From Bacteroidales bacterium (GTDB lineage Bacteria; Bacteroidota; Bacteroidia; Bacteroidales; WCHB1-69), in assembly GCA_016290295.1 (NCBI GenBank), contig JAEETJ010000005.1:62001-126000 (forward strand): 64,000 bases of DNA. Direction: 5' to 3'. A model generated the notes under the pieces. The model was not told where the DNA came from and searched no databases. It saw only the letters and a program-made list of their open reading frames with translations. Shown in pieces: positions 17,972 through 26,868 of this stretch (position 1 is its first letter; each line of letters opens with the position of its first letter). The translations under genes were made by a program, and so were the position numbers.

Positions 17972-18068
17972 TAAAATGTGCTAATGTGCCAATGAATTAG
18001 CAAATTAGCAAATTAGCAAATTAGTTAATTAGCAAATTAAATTCAGAATTCAGAATTCAAAATTCAAA
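17972..18068. repeat. Mixed 8-bp and 7-bp tandem repeats
   Basis: AATGTGCT and ATTAGCAA octamers run into AATTCAG/AATTCAA heptamers. Confidence 0.85.
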
Positions 18069-18082
18069 AAGATACATCATAT

Positions 18083-20455
18083 ATGAGATTTTTCAGGCAG
18101 TTTTTATTCAAGGCATTGACATTACTGGTATTTTTCCTGATGGCTTGGGCAGGTGTGGCAGTGGCACAGAATTGCGTCGTTTCAAGCAAAGTAACCGAAG
18201 AGAAAGGTGAGCCCATCCAGTATGCCTCTGTAGTGGTCAGCCAGGGAGGGAAAGACATTGCCGGCACCATCACCCAAGAAAACGGAGCGTTTTCCTTACA
18301 GGTCAAGGCATCCGACTCGCTCTATACCTTGCAGGTGTTCTTTGTGGGATATACATCCAAATCACTGACATTCAACGCTTCAAAGGAGAAAGTACAACTC
18401 CCCAACATCGTTTTAAGTCAAAACTCACAGACATTAGGCGAAGTGGCAGTAGAAGCCCAAGTCAACGGCAAGCGAAGCAGTGTGGAACGCACCAGTTTGA
18501 ACCCGCAAGCCTATATGACCGAAATGACCGGTTCTGTAGCCGATATCTTGCGTTCATCCGCAGCGGTGAGCGTCAACCCTCAGGGACAAGTGTCCGTCCG
18601 TGGCAAAAAAAATGTGCTGCTTCTATTAGACGGAGTGCCCACCACCATGGAAGAGTTGTCGGCACTGTCGAGCTCCAATATCAAGAGCATCGATATCATC
18701 ACCAACCCAGATGCAAGTTATGACGCGGAAGGCACTGGTGGCATCATCAATATCATCAGCCAAAAAGAAAAAGGCAAAGGTTTAAGCGGTCAGATAGGTG
18801 CCAACTATGGCTTCAACCATTTTGTAAATGGCAACATCGCCTTGCATTATGTAGCCAAAGGCTTTGCCCTGAATTTCAGCTATCAGACCAAATACGAAGA
18901 CGACATCATCCATGGTAATCTATACCGAAAATTTGTACAATCCGGCAACAGTTTGGAGCAACAAGTTCGCTCTGCCAGAACCGTTTTCAACAACAACATC
19001 GCCTTAGGTGCCACCTTCCACATCAATTCCAAAAATAAACTCCAAGCCGATCTCCGGCTGAATATTCCCAGACTCAATACGAAGCAAGATTTTGACAATC
19101 TGTATCTTACAGAAGGTATCGAACGACAGGAGTACCGCAGTCGCAATGTATCGTGGAACCGCGAGAATATTGAAGGAGTGCTCTTTTACCAGCACATTAT
19201 ACAACCTAACAAGCTGTCCTTCTCCATCCGCAGCTCCATTTCCAAAATTTGGGGCCATCGTCCCTCCTACTACTTCCTGAACAGCGACAGCGTCAACAAA
19301 TCCATATCCGGAGGAAGTCCGTTGCTCACCACCCATCAGTTGGATTTCAATATCAAGAAAAAATACGGGACTTGGGAAACGGGCGTGAAATTCTCCTATC
19401 GGCAGAACAACATCTACCATGATTTCTACAGTCGGGAAAATCAGCAATGGAACTATTCTCCCGCTTTCAGCAAAGACCTCGCCCACAGGGAATTCATTCC
19501 TGCTGCCTACGTACAGTTTTCCTCACCCAAAGGCAAGAAACTGTTCGGGAAAGCTGGCATCCGCATTGAATACTCGCAAGTCAAACTTAGCAGCGAAAAA
19601 GAAAACATCAAGCGGACCCAGCACCACCTCTTCATTACGCCCAGCTTGATGGGACAATATAAAATCAACGAACAACACAGTATATCCTTAGCATTTTCGC
19701 GACGTATCAGCCGACCGACTTATCCGCAGCTGAACCCGTATATGAGTATGCTCGACGCCACCACCTTCGAGCAAGGTAATCCCTATCTTCAGCCAGAAAC
19801 ATCTGAAAATGTGGAATTTAATTATCTTCTCAGCACAAAAATCGTCGATTTTTCAGCCAATTTATATTTCAATTACACTCATAACTATATCACAGAAATC
19901 ACCATCCTGAAAGACAGTTTGTTGCTGCTGACTTATATCAACGGCTTGTCTGAGTTAAGAACCGGCTTGGACCTTCAGTTAACGATTCACCCCGCCAAAT
20001 GGGTTGATATTGACTTGAATGCCAACACCTATTATGTCAGCGCAAAAGGCCAGTATGAGCAAATAGATTTGAGCAACAAAGGATGGGTCAACAGCAGCCT
20101 TATCGAGCTCAATTTCAAGCCTATCAAAGGGATGAATATCCAACTGCAATACAGTTTCACCACTCCCGAGTACTACCCACAATTCACGATACCATTCGCC
20201 CATGCGATGAATATTGGCATCAGCCAGAAATTTCTCAAAGGAAGTCTCACCGTTTCCGCCCTGTTGACCGATGTATTCAACACAAGCAAATGGAAAGCAT
20301 TGTCTGACAATAGTGTCTATATCCTGCAGAATGACAGTTACCACAAAAGCCGTATGTTCTGGTTAGGCATCCGCTACAATTTCAACTCCTACCAAGGTTC
20401 AAAGCCGATGAAGAAAGCCGAGGAAGACCGCAGCAAAGTACATATTGGCCAATAA
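18083..20455 (+). CDS. TonB-dependent receptor-type outer-membrane protein
   Basis: 790 aa. Signal peptide (ends AGVAVAQ), then a carboxypeptidase-regulatory-like beta domain (about 30-115, VVSSKVTEEKGEPIQYASVV), a plug domain (VSVRGKKNVLLLLDGVPT) and a large beta barrel ending near FWLGIRYNFNSYQ. The barrel resembles the outer-membrane-beta-barrel family often found without a SusD partner. No SusD, sigma/anti-sigma pair or TonB box partner adjoins it. The ligand is unknown. Confidence 0.85.
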   Translation: MRFFRQFLFKALTLLVFFLMAWAGVAVAQNCVVSSKVTEEKGEPIQYASVVVSQGGKDIAGTITQENGAFSLQVKASDSLYTLQVFFVGYTSKSLTFNASKEKVQLPNIVLSQNSQTLGEVAVEAQVNGKRSSVERTSLNPQAYMTEMTGSVADILRSSAAVSVNPQGQVSVRGKKNVLLLLDGVPTTMEELSALSSSNIKSIDIITNPDASYDAEGTGGIINIISQKEKGKGLSGQIGANYGFNHFVNGNIALHYVAKGFALNFSYQTKYEDDIIHGNLYRKFVQSGNSLEQQVRSARTVFNNNIALGATFHINSKNKLQADLRLNIPRLNTKQDFDNLYLTEGIERQEYRSRNVSWNRENIEGVLFYQHIIQPNKLSFSIRSSISKIWGHRPSYYFLNSDSVNKSISGGSPLLTTHQLDFNIKKKYGTWETGVKFSYRQNNIYHDFYSRENQQWNYSPAFSKDLAHREFIPAAYVQFSSPKGKKLFGKAGIRIEYSQVKLSSEKENIKRTQHHLFITPSLMGQYKINEQHSISLAFSRRISRPTYPQLNPYMSMLDATTFEQGNPYLQPETSENVEFNYLLSTKIVDFSANLYFNYTHNYITEITILKDSLLLLTYINGLSELRTGLDLQLTIHPAKWVDIDLNANTYYVSAKGQYEQIDLSNKGWVNSSLIELNFKPIKGMNIQLQYSFTTPEYYPQFTIPFAHAMNIGISQKFLKGSLTVSALLTDVFNTSKWKALSDNSVYILQNDSYHKSRMFWLGIRYNFNSYQGSKPMKKAEEDRSKVHIGQ

Positions 20456-20493
20456 AATTTCACACTATCTGCATAACGTACAATATTTTTGTG

Positions 20494-20501
20494 TAACTTT
20501 G
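20494..20501 (+). promoter_or_regulatory. Bacteroidota -7 element of rocD
   Basis: TAACTTTG, 56 bases before the rocD ATG. Confidence 0.55.
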
Positions 20502-20556
20502 CAAGCTAAAATTTTGACAAACTACACAAATCAATATTAATCAAATACATTTCACT

Positions 20557-21786
20557 ATGGAAGTAGCAAAAATCACTTCAAGTCAACAAGCTATGGACAT
20601 GGAAGCCAGATATGGCGCCCATAACTATCATCCGCTTGGCGTTGTCATCGCCCGCGGTAAAGGTCCCTTCGTATGGGATGTGGAAGGCAAGAAATATTTC
20701 GATTTCCTGTCAGCTTATTCAGCAGTCAACCAAGGTCACTGCCACCCGAAGATCATCGACGCTATGATCGACCAGGCACAGAAAGTGACCCTGACCTCAC
20801 GTGCATTCTATAATGACTGCCTCGGACCGTATGAAAAATATGTCACCGAGACTTTCGGCTACGACAAAGTGCTGCCTATGAACTCTGGCGCAGAAGCTGA
20901 CGAAACAGCTTTGAAACTTTGCCGCCGTTGGGGTTACGACAAGAAAGGTCTGCCCGAAAATCAGGCCAAAATCATCGTTTGCGAAGGCAACTTCCACGGC
21001 CGTACCATCACCATCGTTTCTTTGTCCATCGACCCCGATGCATACAAAGGATTCGGTCCCTTCACCCCTGGCTTCATCAAAATCCCTTACAACGATGTTG
21101 ACGCTTTAGCCAAGGCTCTGGAAGATCCCATGGTTTGCGGTTTCCTCGTTGAACCTATCCAGGGTGAAGCTGGTGTTTATGTACCAGATGATGGCTATTT
21201 GAAGAAATGCTATGACCTCTGCAAGGCTCACAACGTATTGTTCATCGCTGACGAGGTGCAGACCGGTATCGCCCGTACAGGTAAGATGCTGTGCTGCGAC
21301 CACGAAGGCGTTCGTCCCGACATCCTGATCTTAGGTAAGGCTCTGTCTGGCGGTACTATGCCTGTGTCAGCAGTTTTGGCTGATGACGACATCATGCTGA
21401 ACATCAAGCCCGGTGAGCACGGCTCAACCTTTGGTGGCAACCCCGTTGCCTGCCGTGTAGGTATCGCTGCTCTGGAAGTGGTGAAAGAAGAAAAATTAGC
21501 TGAACGCGCTGAATACCTTGGCAAGATTTTCCGCGAAGAAATGAGCAAGGTAAACAGCCCGATGATCCAGCAGGTGCGTGGTAAAGGTCTGTTGAACGCC
21601 GTCATCATCCGCCCGACCAATGGCAAAGAAGCTTGGGATGTATGCGTGAAGATGAAAGAGATGGGTGTTCTGGCCAAGCCGACTCACCAGCACATTATCC
21701 GTTTCGCTCCCCCATTGGTTATCAGCGAGGAAGAGCTGCGCGAAGCTATCGAAATCATCAAGAAAGCGATTTTGTCTTTCGAGTAA
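20557..21786 (+). CDS. rocD: Ornithine--oxo-acid transaminase
   Basis: Class III PLP aminotransferase, 409 aa, converting ornithine and 2-oxoglutarate to glutamate semialdehyde and glutamate. N-terminal [21 protein letters not shown], substrate-site [17 protein letters not shown], and the PLP-lysine motif [15 protein letters not shown] support ornithine aminotransferase over acetylornithine aminotransferase. The cofactor Asp is in [14 protein letters not shown]. It is monocistronic, with its own promoter and a strong terminator. Confidence 0.92.
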   Translation: MEVAKITSSQQAMDMEARYGAHNYHPLGVVIARGKGPFVWDVEGKKYFDFLSAYSAVNQGHCHPKIIDAMIDQAQKVTLTSRAFYNDCLGPYEKYVTETFGYDKVLPMNSGAEADETALKLCRRWGYDKKGLPENQAKIIVCEGNFHGRTITIVSLSIDPDAYKGFGPFTPGFIKIPYNDVDALAKALEDPMVCGFLVEPIQGEAGVYVPDDGYLKKCYDLCKAHNVLFIADEVQTGIARTGKMLCCDHEGVRPDILILGKALSGGTMPVSAVLADDDIMLNIKPGEHGSTFGGNPVACRVGIAALEVVKEEKLAERAEYLGKIFREEMSKVNSPMIQQVRGKGLLNAVIIRPTNGKEAWDVCVKMKEMGVLAKPTHQHIIRFAPPLVISEEELREAIEIIKKAILSFE

Positions 21787-21802
21787 TTTCGAATTGTATT
21801 CA

Positions 21803-21838
21803 CAAAAAAAAGAGACGCGTTTGCGTCTCTTTTTTTTT
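21803..21838 (+). terminator. Intrinsic terminator of rocD, usable from both strands
   Basis: AGAGACGC-GTTT-GCGTCTCT with an A run before and a T run after, so it can also serve the convergent gene ending at 21837. Confidence 0.92.
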
Positions 21839-23378
21839 ATTCAATGGTTATCTTTTCAAGGCGGTACTCTCCATCATTCCTAAGGATGTAATAAACACCA
21901 TCCTCCGCCGAATACATCAGTCTATTGAAATACTCATGGTTATGTTGATTAGCTATATACCTGGGATCTTTCAGAGTGGTAGTGGCGTTAAAAAGAATCG
22001 TGCTTGACAATTCTCCATTCTCTTCTATCTTTGACAATACCACTGAACACTGGTCAGGACGGTTATAGAACAAGCAGTGTACACTTCCGTTACCTTTGTA
22101 ATTGCCCCGGTGATCATTATAAACCAAATAAGCATCTCCATCCCACTCGAAGGCATATACAGGATTAGATTCCCTCCATCGGCCCGAATCCTCACTGGTC
22201 ACCGTCATTCTGGGATATATATGCATTTCCTGCACATTGCCATTCGGGGTAACTATCGCATAAAACATATTATGCGACAAAAAACCATAAATCGAGAATT
22301 GACCATATTCTCCTGTACTTCCCACAGCTACTCTTTTTCTCATTTCTCCGACAAACAAAAAATTGCCGTTGCGAAGTTTAATCATATCAAAAATATGAGG
22401 ATAAAAATAGCCTTCTTCTTTGGCAAAGGATCCGTCATTATATTTTATTCCCTCATAGTCTTCCGACAACGTAATATCCTGGTCAACAAAATCCACCGCT
22501 CCATCAGGAGTAACCGTATAAGTTCTGATATTGCATTCAGGGTTTCCTTCTTTGCTCCTTATACCCACCAAAGACAAGCCTCCTTCGGAATTTAGAGACT
22601 GTTTGAAAGTGTAATATATATTTTCATCCAAATTTTCTATATAATCAAAAAATCCGTGCTCCGAACATACAAAAATACGAACAGCGGATGCCATTATTCT
22701 ATCATATATAGAATTGGAATTAGCAACATATACCGTTCCATCCAAAGTCAAAGAAATATTATCCACTTGAAAACCTCTGTAACAGGATGTCACTTTTGAA
22801 TCATGGAACAACAAATTTGCACCATTATCAAATACAGCCACATCAACCCGTTTCTCCGACTGCTTATTATCTGGGAAAGGCATTGACACAATGGCGAACT
22901 TGGATTTGTCTTCGTTAAAAACAGCACAAGTCTGGTAGGTTTCGTTCTTTTTCTCAACGGGGAAAGAGTATATCGTAGTAAAAACAAGTTTTTTGGGAAC
23001 TTTCGCATCCAAGGGGAATGAAGCCTTTTGATATTCCATCATCTGAGTTTTTTTGTTCACCGCACACCTTACTACAGAAACTGAAGTCTTGTCATCATTC
23101 AGAAAAGCAATACGTCCTTCATAATCCTCATCCACTTCTTGTACAGTAATTTTACGAGTATGCTTATCATACTTGTAAATTTCAATGTCGTTATAGCCCA
23201 TCCATAAATCCACTTCCATGGAATAAAAACGCATATAATCATCGTTGTCCTCCAAGACACAGGTGATAGCCCTGTCATTCATTTCCAATTCCGGGCCATT
23301 AGTGGTGGTGCTTTGAGCTTTTAAGACCAGAGGCATTACGGCGATAGCGACTGTCAATATTGCTAAAAGTCTTTTCAT
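21837..23378 (-). CDS. Large secreted protein of unknown function
   Basis: 513 aa with a signal peptide (ends VLKAQ). The mature protein is rich in short beta strands and repeats of the pattern (F/L)xxxxxxxVxVVRxxVN, suggesting a beta-propeller-like fold, for example YDKHTRKITVQEVDEDYEG and YVANSNSIYDRI. No catalytic motif is seen. It looks periplasmic or surface-bound but lacks a lipobox. I do not recognise the family. Confidence 0.6.
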   Translation of the reverse strand: MKRLLAILTVAIAVMPLVLKAQSTTTNGPELEMNDRAITCVLEDNDDYMRFYSMEVDLWMGYNDIEIYKYDKHTRKITVQEVDEDYEGRIAFLNDDKTSVSVVRCAVNKKTQMMEYQKASFPLDAKVPKKLVFTTIYSFPVEKKNETYQTCAVFNEDKSKFAIVSMPFPDNKQSEKRVDVAVFDNGANLLFHDSKVTSCYRGFQVDNISLTLDGTVYVANSNSIYDRIMASAVRIFVCSEHGFFDYIENLDENIYYTFKQSLNSEGGLSLVGIRSKEGNPECNIRTYTVTPDGAVDFVDQDITLSEDYEGIKYNDGSFAKEEGYFYPHIFDMIKLRNGNFLFVGEMRKRVAVGSTGEYGQFSIYGFLSHNMFYAIVTPNGNVQEMHIYPRMTVTSEDSGRWRESNPVYAFEWDGDAYLVYNDHRGNYKGNGSVHCLFYNRPDQCSVVLSKIEENGELSSTILFNATTTLKDPRYIANQHNHEYFNRLMYSAEDGVYYILRNDGEYRLEKITIE

Positions 23379-23421
23379 ATTATGATATTTTAATAATTTA
23401 CGCTATTATTCTCTTGAGGGC

Positions 23422-24048
23422 TTATTTCACCCAATACACCCAGTTGTCTTTGCGGGGTTTGGCTTCGGGATAGTCACCATCTACATAGCCGAGAATGCAG
23501 TTGCCGATACCCACATAATCGCCTTCAATGCCGAGGTCTTTCAGAATCTGTTGGCCTTCTTCGGATTCAAAAACCTCTTTGGCACGGTGAATCCAGCATG
23601 AGCCCAGACCTTTGGCATGGGCGGCAAGCATCAGGTTGCCCAGCACCAAACTGCCGTCTTCAATGTAGGTGTGCACATTTTTGTCAGCCAGCACCACCAG
23701 CACTACCGGGGCTCCGTAGAAAGGATCACCTTCCCGTCCCATCACCTGGGCGTTGAGCTGGCTCATGCGGTCGCGCATCTCACGGTTGGTCACCGCAATA
23801 ATAATCGGGCTCTGACGGTTCATGCCCGTGGCGGCATAGGTTCCCGCTTTGCAGATTTCTTCAATCACCTCCATCGGAGGCATTTCATCAGTGTACTGAC
23901 GTATGCTACGTCTGGTCAATAAATCTTCCATAGTTGTATTGATTTGAGGTTCTTCATTAACGGCCTCTGTCACAGCCGGTTCGTTTTGACAAGAAACAGC
24001 CAGCAGCAACATGCATGCGGCCAAGATAAAATTGTAAATTTTTTTCAT
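23422..24048 (-). CDS. Nitroreductase-family flavoprotein with a lipoprotein signal
   Basis: 208 aa. The first 20 residues are a lipoprotein signal (ILAACMLLLAVSC, Cys20), followed by an acidic linker to about residue 40. The nitroreductase fold begins at LLTRRSIRQY, which carries the FMN-phosphate-binding Arg residues, and ends with LGYVDGDYPEAKPRKDNWVYW. Family members reduce nitro groups, quinones or flavins using FMN and NAD(P)H in the cytoplasm. Export as a lipoprotein is odd because NAD(P)H is not available outside. Confidence 0.82.
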   Translation of the reverse strand: MKKIYNFILAACMLLLAVSCQNEPAVTEAVNEEPQINTTMEDLLTRRSIRQYTDEMPPMEVIEEICKAGTYAATGMNRQSPIIIAVTNREMRDRMSQLNAQVMGREGDPFYGAPVVLVVLADKNVHTYIEDGSLVLGNLMLAAHAKGLGSCWIHRAKEVFESEEGQQILKDLGIEGDYVGIGNCILGYVDGDYPEAKPRKDNWVYWVK

Positions 24049-24082
24049 AGTTTTTATTTTTCTGCAAAATTAATTTTTTTCA

Positions 24083-24125
24083 ATTAAAAAAAGAAGCGGG
24101 TGCATGCTTCATACACCTGCTTCTT
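24083..24125 (-). terminator. Intrinsic terminator of the GlsB-type gene
   Basis: On the minus strand, AAGAAGCAGGTG pairs with CACCCGCTTCTT, followed by a T run. Confidence 0.85.
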
Positions 24126-24143
24126 TGGGATTCAACAAGCCTA

Positions 24144-24386
24144 TTATTTCTTCTTAAACAAAGAAATAACAAACAGCAGAACGATAGCGCCAATCACAGC
24201 GACGATGAGTTCCCACAATAAGCCAGCCTTCTGGATGTTCAGCAAGCTCATCAGCCAGCCGCCGATGAAACCACCGATGATACCGATAATAATGTTCCAA
24301 AGGAGACCGAAGCCGCCACCGCGCATAATTTGACCAGCCAACCAGCCAGCTACTGCACCTAATAACAAATAAAGGATAATGTTCAT
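24144..24386 (-). CDS. GlsB/YeaQ/YmgE-family stress membrane protein
   Basis: 80 aa from the ATG at 24386 (the track start at 24425 precedes the likely transcription start). Three hydrophobic helices with the glycine-rich family pattern LLGAVAGWLAGQIMRGGGFG and NIIIGIIGGFIGGWL. Members are small inner-membrane proteins linked to general stress, of unknown mechanism. A -7 element sits 37 bases upstream and a terminator follows. Confidence 0.88.
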   Translation of the reverse strand: MNIILYLLLGAVAGWLAGQIMRGGGFGLLWNIIIGIIGGFIGGWLMSLLNIQKAGLLWELIVAVIGAIVLLFVISLFKKK

Positions 24387-24422
24387 AGCGCTTGTATTTA
24401 AATTAAACATGATTTTACGATG

Positions 24423-24430
24423 CAAAGTTA
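24423..24430 (-). promoter_or_regulatory. Bacteroidota -7 element (minus strand)
   Basis: Reverse complement TAACTTTG, 37 bases upstream of the ATG at 24386. Confidence 0.55.
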
Positions 24431-24497
24431 CATAAATTTCTTAAAAATCATACACTACAATAAAAATTTTACAACAATATTTTTACATATTAACATC

Positions 24498-24528
24498 TTT
24501 GTTTATTAAATAATTTTTCGTATATTTG
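24498..24528 (+). promoter_or_regulatory. Full Bacteroidota promoter of the atp genes
   Basis: TTTG (24498-24501), 19-bp spacer, TATATTTG (24521-24528). This matches the Bacteroidota primary-sigma consensus exactly and is 58 bases before atpB. Confidence 0.82.
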
Positions 24529-24586
24529 CTACTTTGTAAAAAACAGCAAAGACTACAAGAAGAACATTATAAACATCTGATTAAAA

Positions 24587-25720
24587 ATGATTTACAGAAA
24601 AATAAAACACTCACTACCCTTACTTTTTTGCGCATTCATGCTTCTTTTTTCTCCTTATTCAAGCATGACAGCGAAAGCTGAAGAAGAAGAATTCAACCCT
24701 GGGGAATATATTATGGGGCACATCACTGATGAACATGGCTGGCATATTACCACCTTCAACGACCACCACATTTCCATTCCCCTGCCTGTCATCTTATTTG
24801 ACAACGGTCAATTAGTATGCTTTTCCTCAAGCAAGTTCCACCATGGCCACCAGGCATACAAGGGCTATGCCTTAGGATTTACTGAAGAGACCGACGGCTC
24901 TATCGTCAAATTGGGCGGCAATTATGCCGAATACACTGGAGAAATAGACTTTTCCACGATGCCTGCCATCGACCATGTATGCAAATTTGACATTTCTATC
25001 ACCAAAAACGTATGTGCTTTATTGATATCCATCGCATTGCTGTGTTGGATATTCTTGTCGGTGGCCAAGAAATACAAAGATGGCCCGCTGAAAGCCCCCA
25101 AAGGCATGCAATCACTGCTGGAGCCTCTGATTCTGTTTATCCGCGACGATGTGGCGATTCCTTCCATTGGTGAAGACAAATACCAGAAATACTTCCCCTA
25201 CCTGCTGACCTTGTTTTTCTTTATCCTGGTCAACAACCTGATGGGCCTGATTCCGATTTTCCCCGGTGGTGCCAACCTTACGGGCAATATCGCCGTAACT
25301 GCAGTATTGGCCATTATCACCTTCTTCATCACTAACATTTCTGGCAGCAAACACTATTGGAAAGACATTTTCAATGCACCGGGTGTGCCCTGGTGGCTGA
25401 AAATTCCTATTCCCCTTATGCCTATGGTAGAATTTATCGGTGTGTTCACTAAGCCCTTCGTGCTGATGATCCGACTTTTCGCCAACATCACGGCAGGTCA
25501 CATCATTGTATTGGGTTTCATCGGACTGATTTTCATTTTCGGCACCATGTCGCCCGCTATCGGCTATGCGGTATCACCGGTATCCATCTTCTTCTATCTG
25601 TTCATGGGACTGTTGGAATTGCTGGTGGCCTTCATCCAAGCCTTTGTGTTCACCCTCTTGTCAGCCATTTATATCGGCATGGCAATAGAGGAGCCACACC
25701 ATGAGAAATTAGCAAATTAG
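24587..25720 (+). CDS. atpB: ATP synthase Fo subunit a
   Basis: 377 aa. A signal-peptide-like N-terminus (LLFSPYSSMTAKAEE) and an exported extension of about 130 residues precede the membrane domain, as is usual in Bacteroidota AtpB. The conserved half-channel helix MIRLFANITAGHIIVLGF carries the essential Arg. The C-terminal helix (LLELLVAFIQAFVFTLLSAIYI) is intact. It begins the atpB-atpE-atpF group. No atpI, atpD or atpC lies upstream. Confidence 0.95.
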   Translation: MIYRKIKHSLPLLFCAFMLLFSPYSSMTAKAEEEEFNPGEYIMGHITDEHGWHITTFNDHHISIPLPVILFDNGQLVCFSSSKFHHGHQAYKGYALGFTEETDGSIVKLGGNYAEYTGEIDFSTMPAIDHVCKFDISITKNVCALLISIALLCWIFLSVAKKYKDGPLKAPKGMQSLLEPLILFIRDDVAIPSIGEDKYQKYFPYLLTLFFFILVNNLMGLIPIFPGGANLTGNIAVTAVLAIITFFITNISGSKHYWKDIFNAPGVPWWLKIPIPLMPMVEFIGVFTKPFVLMIRLFANITAGHIIVLGFIGLIFIFGTMSPAIGYAVSPVSIFFYLFMGLLELLVAFIQAFVFTLLSAIYIGMAIEEPHHEKLAN

Positions 25721-25745
25721 CAAATTAGTTAATGTGCCAATGAAA
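25713..25745. repeat. 8-bp tandem repeats overlapping the atpB 3' end
   Basis: ATTAGCAA units begin inside the last codons of atpB, so the C-terminal LAN and stop are made by the repeat. Confidence 0.7.
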
Positions 25746-25783
25746 ATAAAAATCAAGAACTAAGAACTGATAAAAAAACAAAT

Positions 25784-25840
25784 TACCTCGGAGAGGTTAA
25801 ATTTCAATAACCCCACATAAGCGAAGCGCAATGTGGGGGA
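25784..25840. repeat. ACCTCGnAGAGGT / CCCCACAT hairpin element
   Basis: A small hairpin ACCTC-GGA-GAGGT and TTTCAATA precede a second hairpin, CCCCACAT...ATGTGGGG (25811-25838). The first half matches the paired elements at 38121 and 38158. Confidence 0.7.
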
Positions 25841-25874
25841 TATCAAATCAACAAACCACTTAAAACTAATCATT

Positions 25875-26135
25875 ATGACTGGATTAACATTATTACAAGC
25901 AGCAATGGATTTGGCAGCTATCGGCAAAGTCGGTGCTGGCATTGGTGCAGGTTTGGCAGCTATCGGAGCTGGCGTTGGTATCGGTAACATCGGTAAAGGC
26001 GCTGTTGAATCCGTAGCCAGACAACCCGAAGCCAGTGGTGACATCAGAACCAACATGATTCTGACCGCCGCTTTCGTGGAAGGTGTCGCCCTGTTCGCCA
26101 TCGTTGTATGCTTATTGTGCTTATTGATGAAATAA
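25875..26135 (+). CDS. atpE: ATP synthase Fo subunit c
   Basis: 86 aa from ATG 25875 (the track start at 25833 lies in the repeat element). Two membrane helices joined by the polar loop ARQPEAS. The ion-binding Glu is in TAAFVEGVALFAIV. Helix 1 is glycine/alanine rich (GAGIGAGLAAIGAGVGIG). The Glu is followed by G-V, not by the Ser/Thr ligand of sodium rings, so proton coupling is more likely (inference). Confidence 0.95.
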   Translation: MTGLTLLQAAMDLAAIGKVGAGIGAGLAAIGAGVGIGNIGKGAVESVARQPEASGDIRTNMILTAAFVEGVALFAIVVCLLCLLMK

Positions 26136-26153
26136 AGATGTAAGCGCAAAAAC

Positions 26154-26191
26154 AAAAGGGAATCGTTGCGGTTGGCAGCCTTTCCCTTTTT
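26154..26191 (+). terminator. Terminator-like hairpin between atpE and atpF
   Basis: AAAAGGGA (26154-26161) pairs with TCCCTTTT (26183-26190) around a 21-base loop, followed by T. It is a weak terminator or attenuator, since the T tract is partly in the stem. Confidence 0.45.
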
Positions 26192-26194
26192 CAA

Positions 26195-26340
26195 CTGAAA
26201 ACTGAAAGTTGAAAACTGAAAACAATTACACTACCCCGCCCTTCGGGCACCCCTTCTACAAGAAGGGGAATTTAAAATCAACAACTCAACATTCTAAACT
26301 CTTAATTCTTAACTCTTAGTTCTTAATTCATAGATAAAAA
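26195..26340. repeat. 7-bp repeats flanking a CTACCCCGCCCTTCGGGC element
   Basis: AACTGAA heptamers, then the two-hairpin element CTACCCCGCCCTTCGGGC...CCCCTTCT-ACA-AGAAGGGG (26230-26273), then TTAATTC/TTAACTC/TTAGTTC heptamers. It separates atpE from atpF by 225 bp. Confidence 0.85.
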
Positions 26341-26360
26341 TAACAACAAAAACAAACATA

Positions 26361-26867
26361 ATGGTATTAGCAGCATCACTCATCACACCTTCTTTCGGTT
26401 TACTTTTCTGGACGCTTATTGGTTTCGGCATATTGGTATTCATCTTAGCCAAATTCGCTTGGCCTGTCATCACCAAAAGCATTGCCAAACGCGAGGAATA
26501 CATTGAAACCCAGCTGGCAGAAGCTGAAAAAATCAAAAACGAGCTGGCCAACATGGAAAAGAAACACGACGAAATGATGGCCCAGACCAAGGCTGAGCGT
26601 GACAAAATACTGGCTGACGCCCGCAAAATCAGCGAGAGAATGTACGAAGAAGCCAAAATCAAAGCCAACGAAGAAGCTTCCGCATTGGTCGAAGATGCCA
26701 AGAAAGCCATCAATTTCGAGAAGATGAAGGCTATGACCGACATCAAGAACGAAATCGCCAACCTTTCAATTGACATTGCTGAAAAGCTGATACGCAAAGA
26801 GTTATCAGACAAAGATAAGCAAGAGCAATTGATTGAAGACTGGATGAAAGAAATTAATCTGAATTAG
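26361..26867 (+). CDS. atpF: ATP synthase Fo subunit b
   Basis: 168 aa. One N-terminal membrane helix (about 10-30, FGLLFWTLIGFGILVFILAK) and a long charged coiled coil to the C-terminus, ending IRKELSDKDKQEQLIEDWM, as in complete b subunits. The normal next genes (atpH, atpA, atpG) are absent. One base after its TAG, the ammonia-lyase ATG begins, so ribosomes finishing atpF could start the lyase directly. Confidence 0.93.
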   Translation: MVLAASLITPSFGLLFWTLIGFGILVFILAKFAWPVITKSIAKREEYIETQLAEAEKIKNELANMEKKHDEMMAQTKAERDKILADARKISERMYEEAKIKANEEASALVEDAKKAINFEKMKAMTDIKNEIANLSIDIAEKLIRKELSDKDKQEQLIEDWMKEINLN

Positions 26868-26868
26868 T

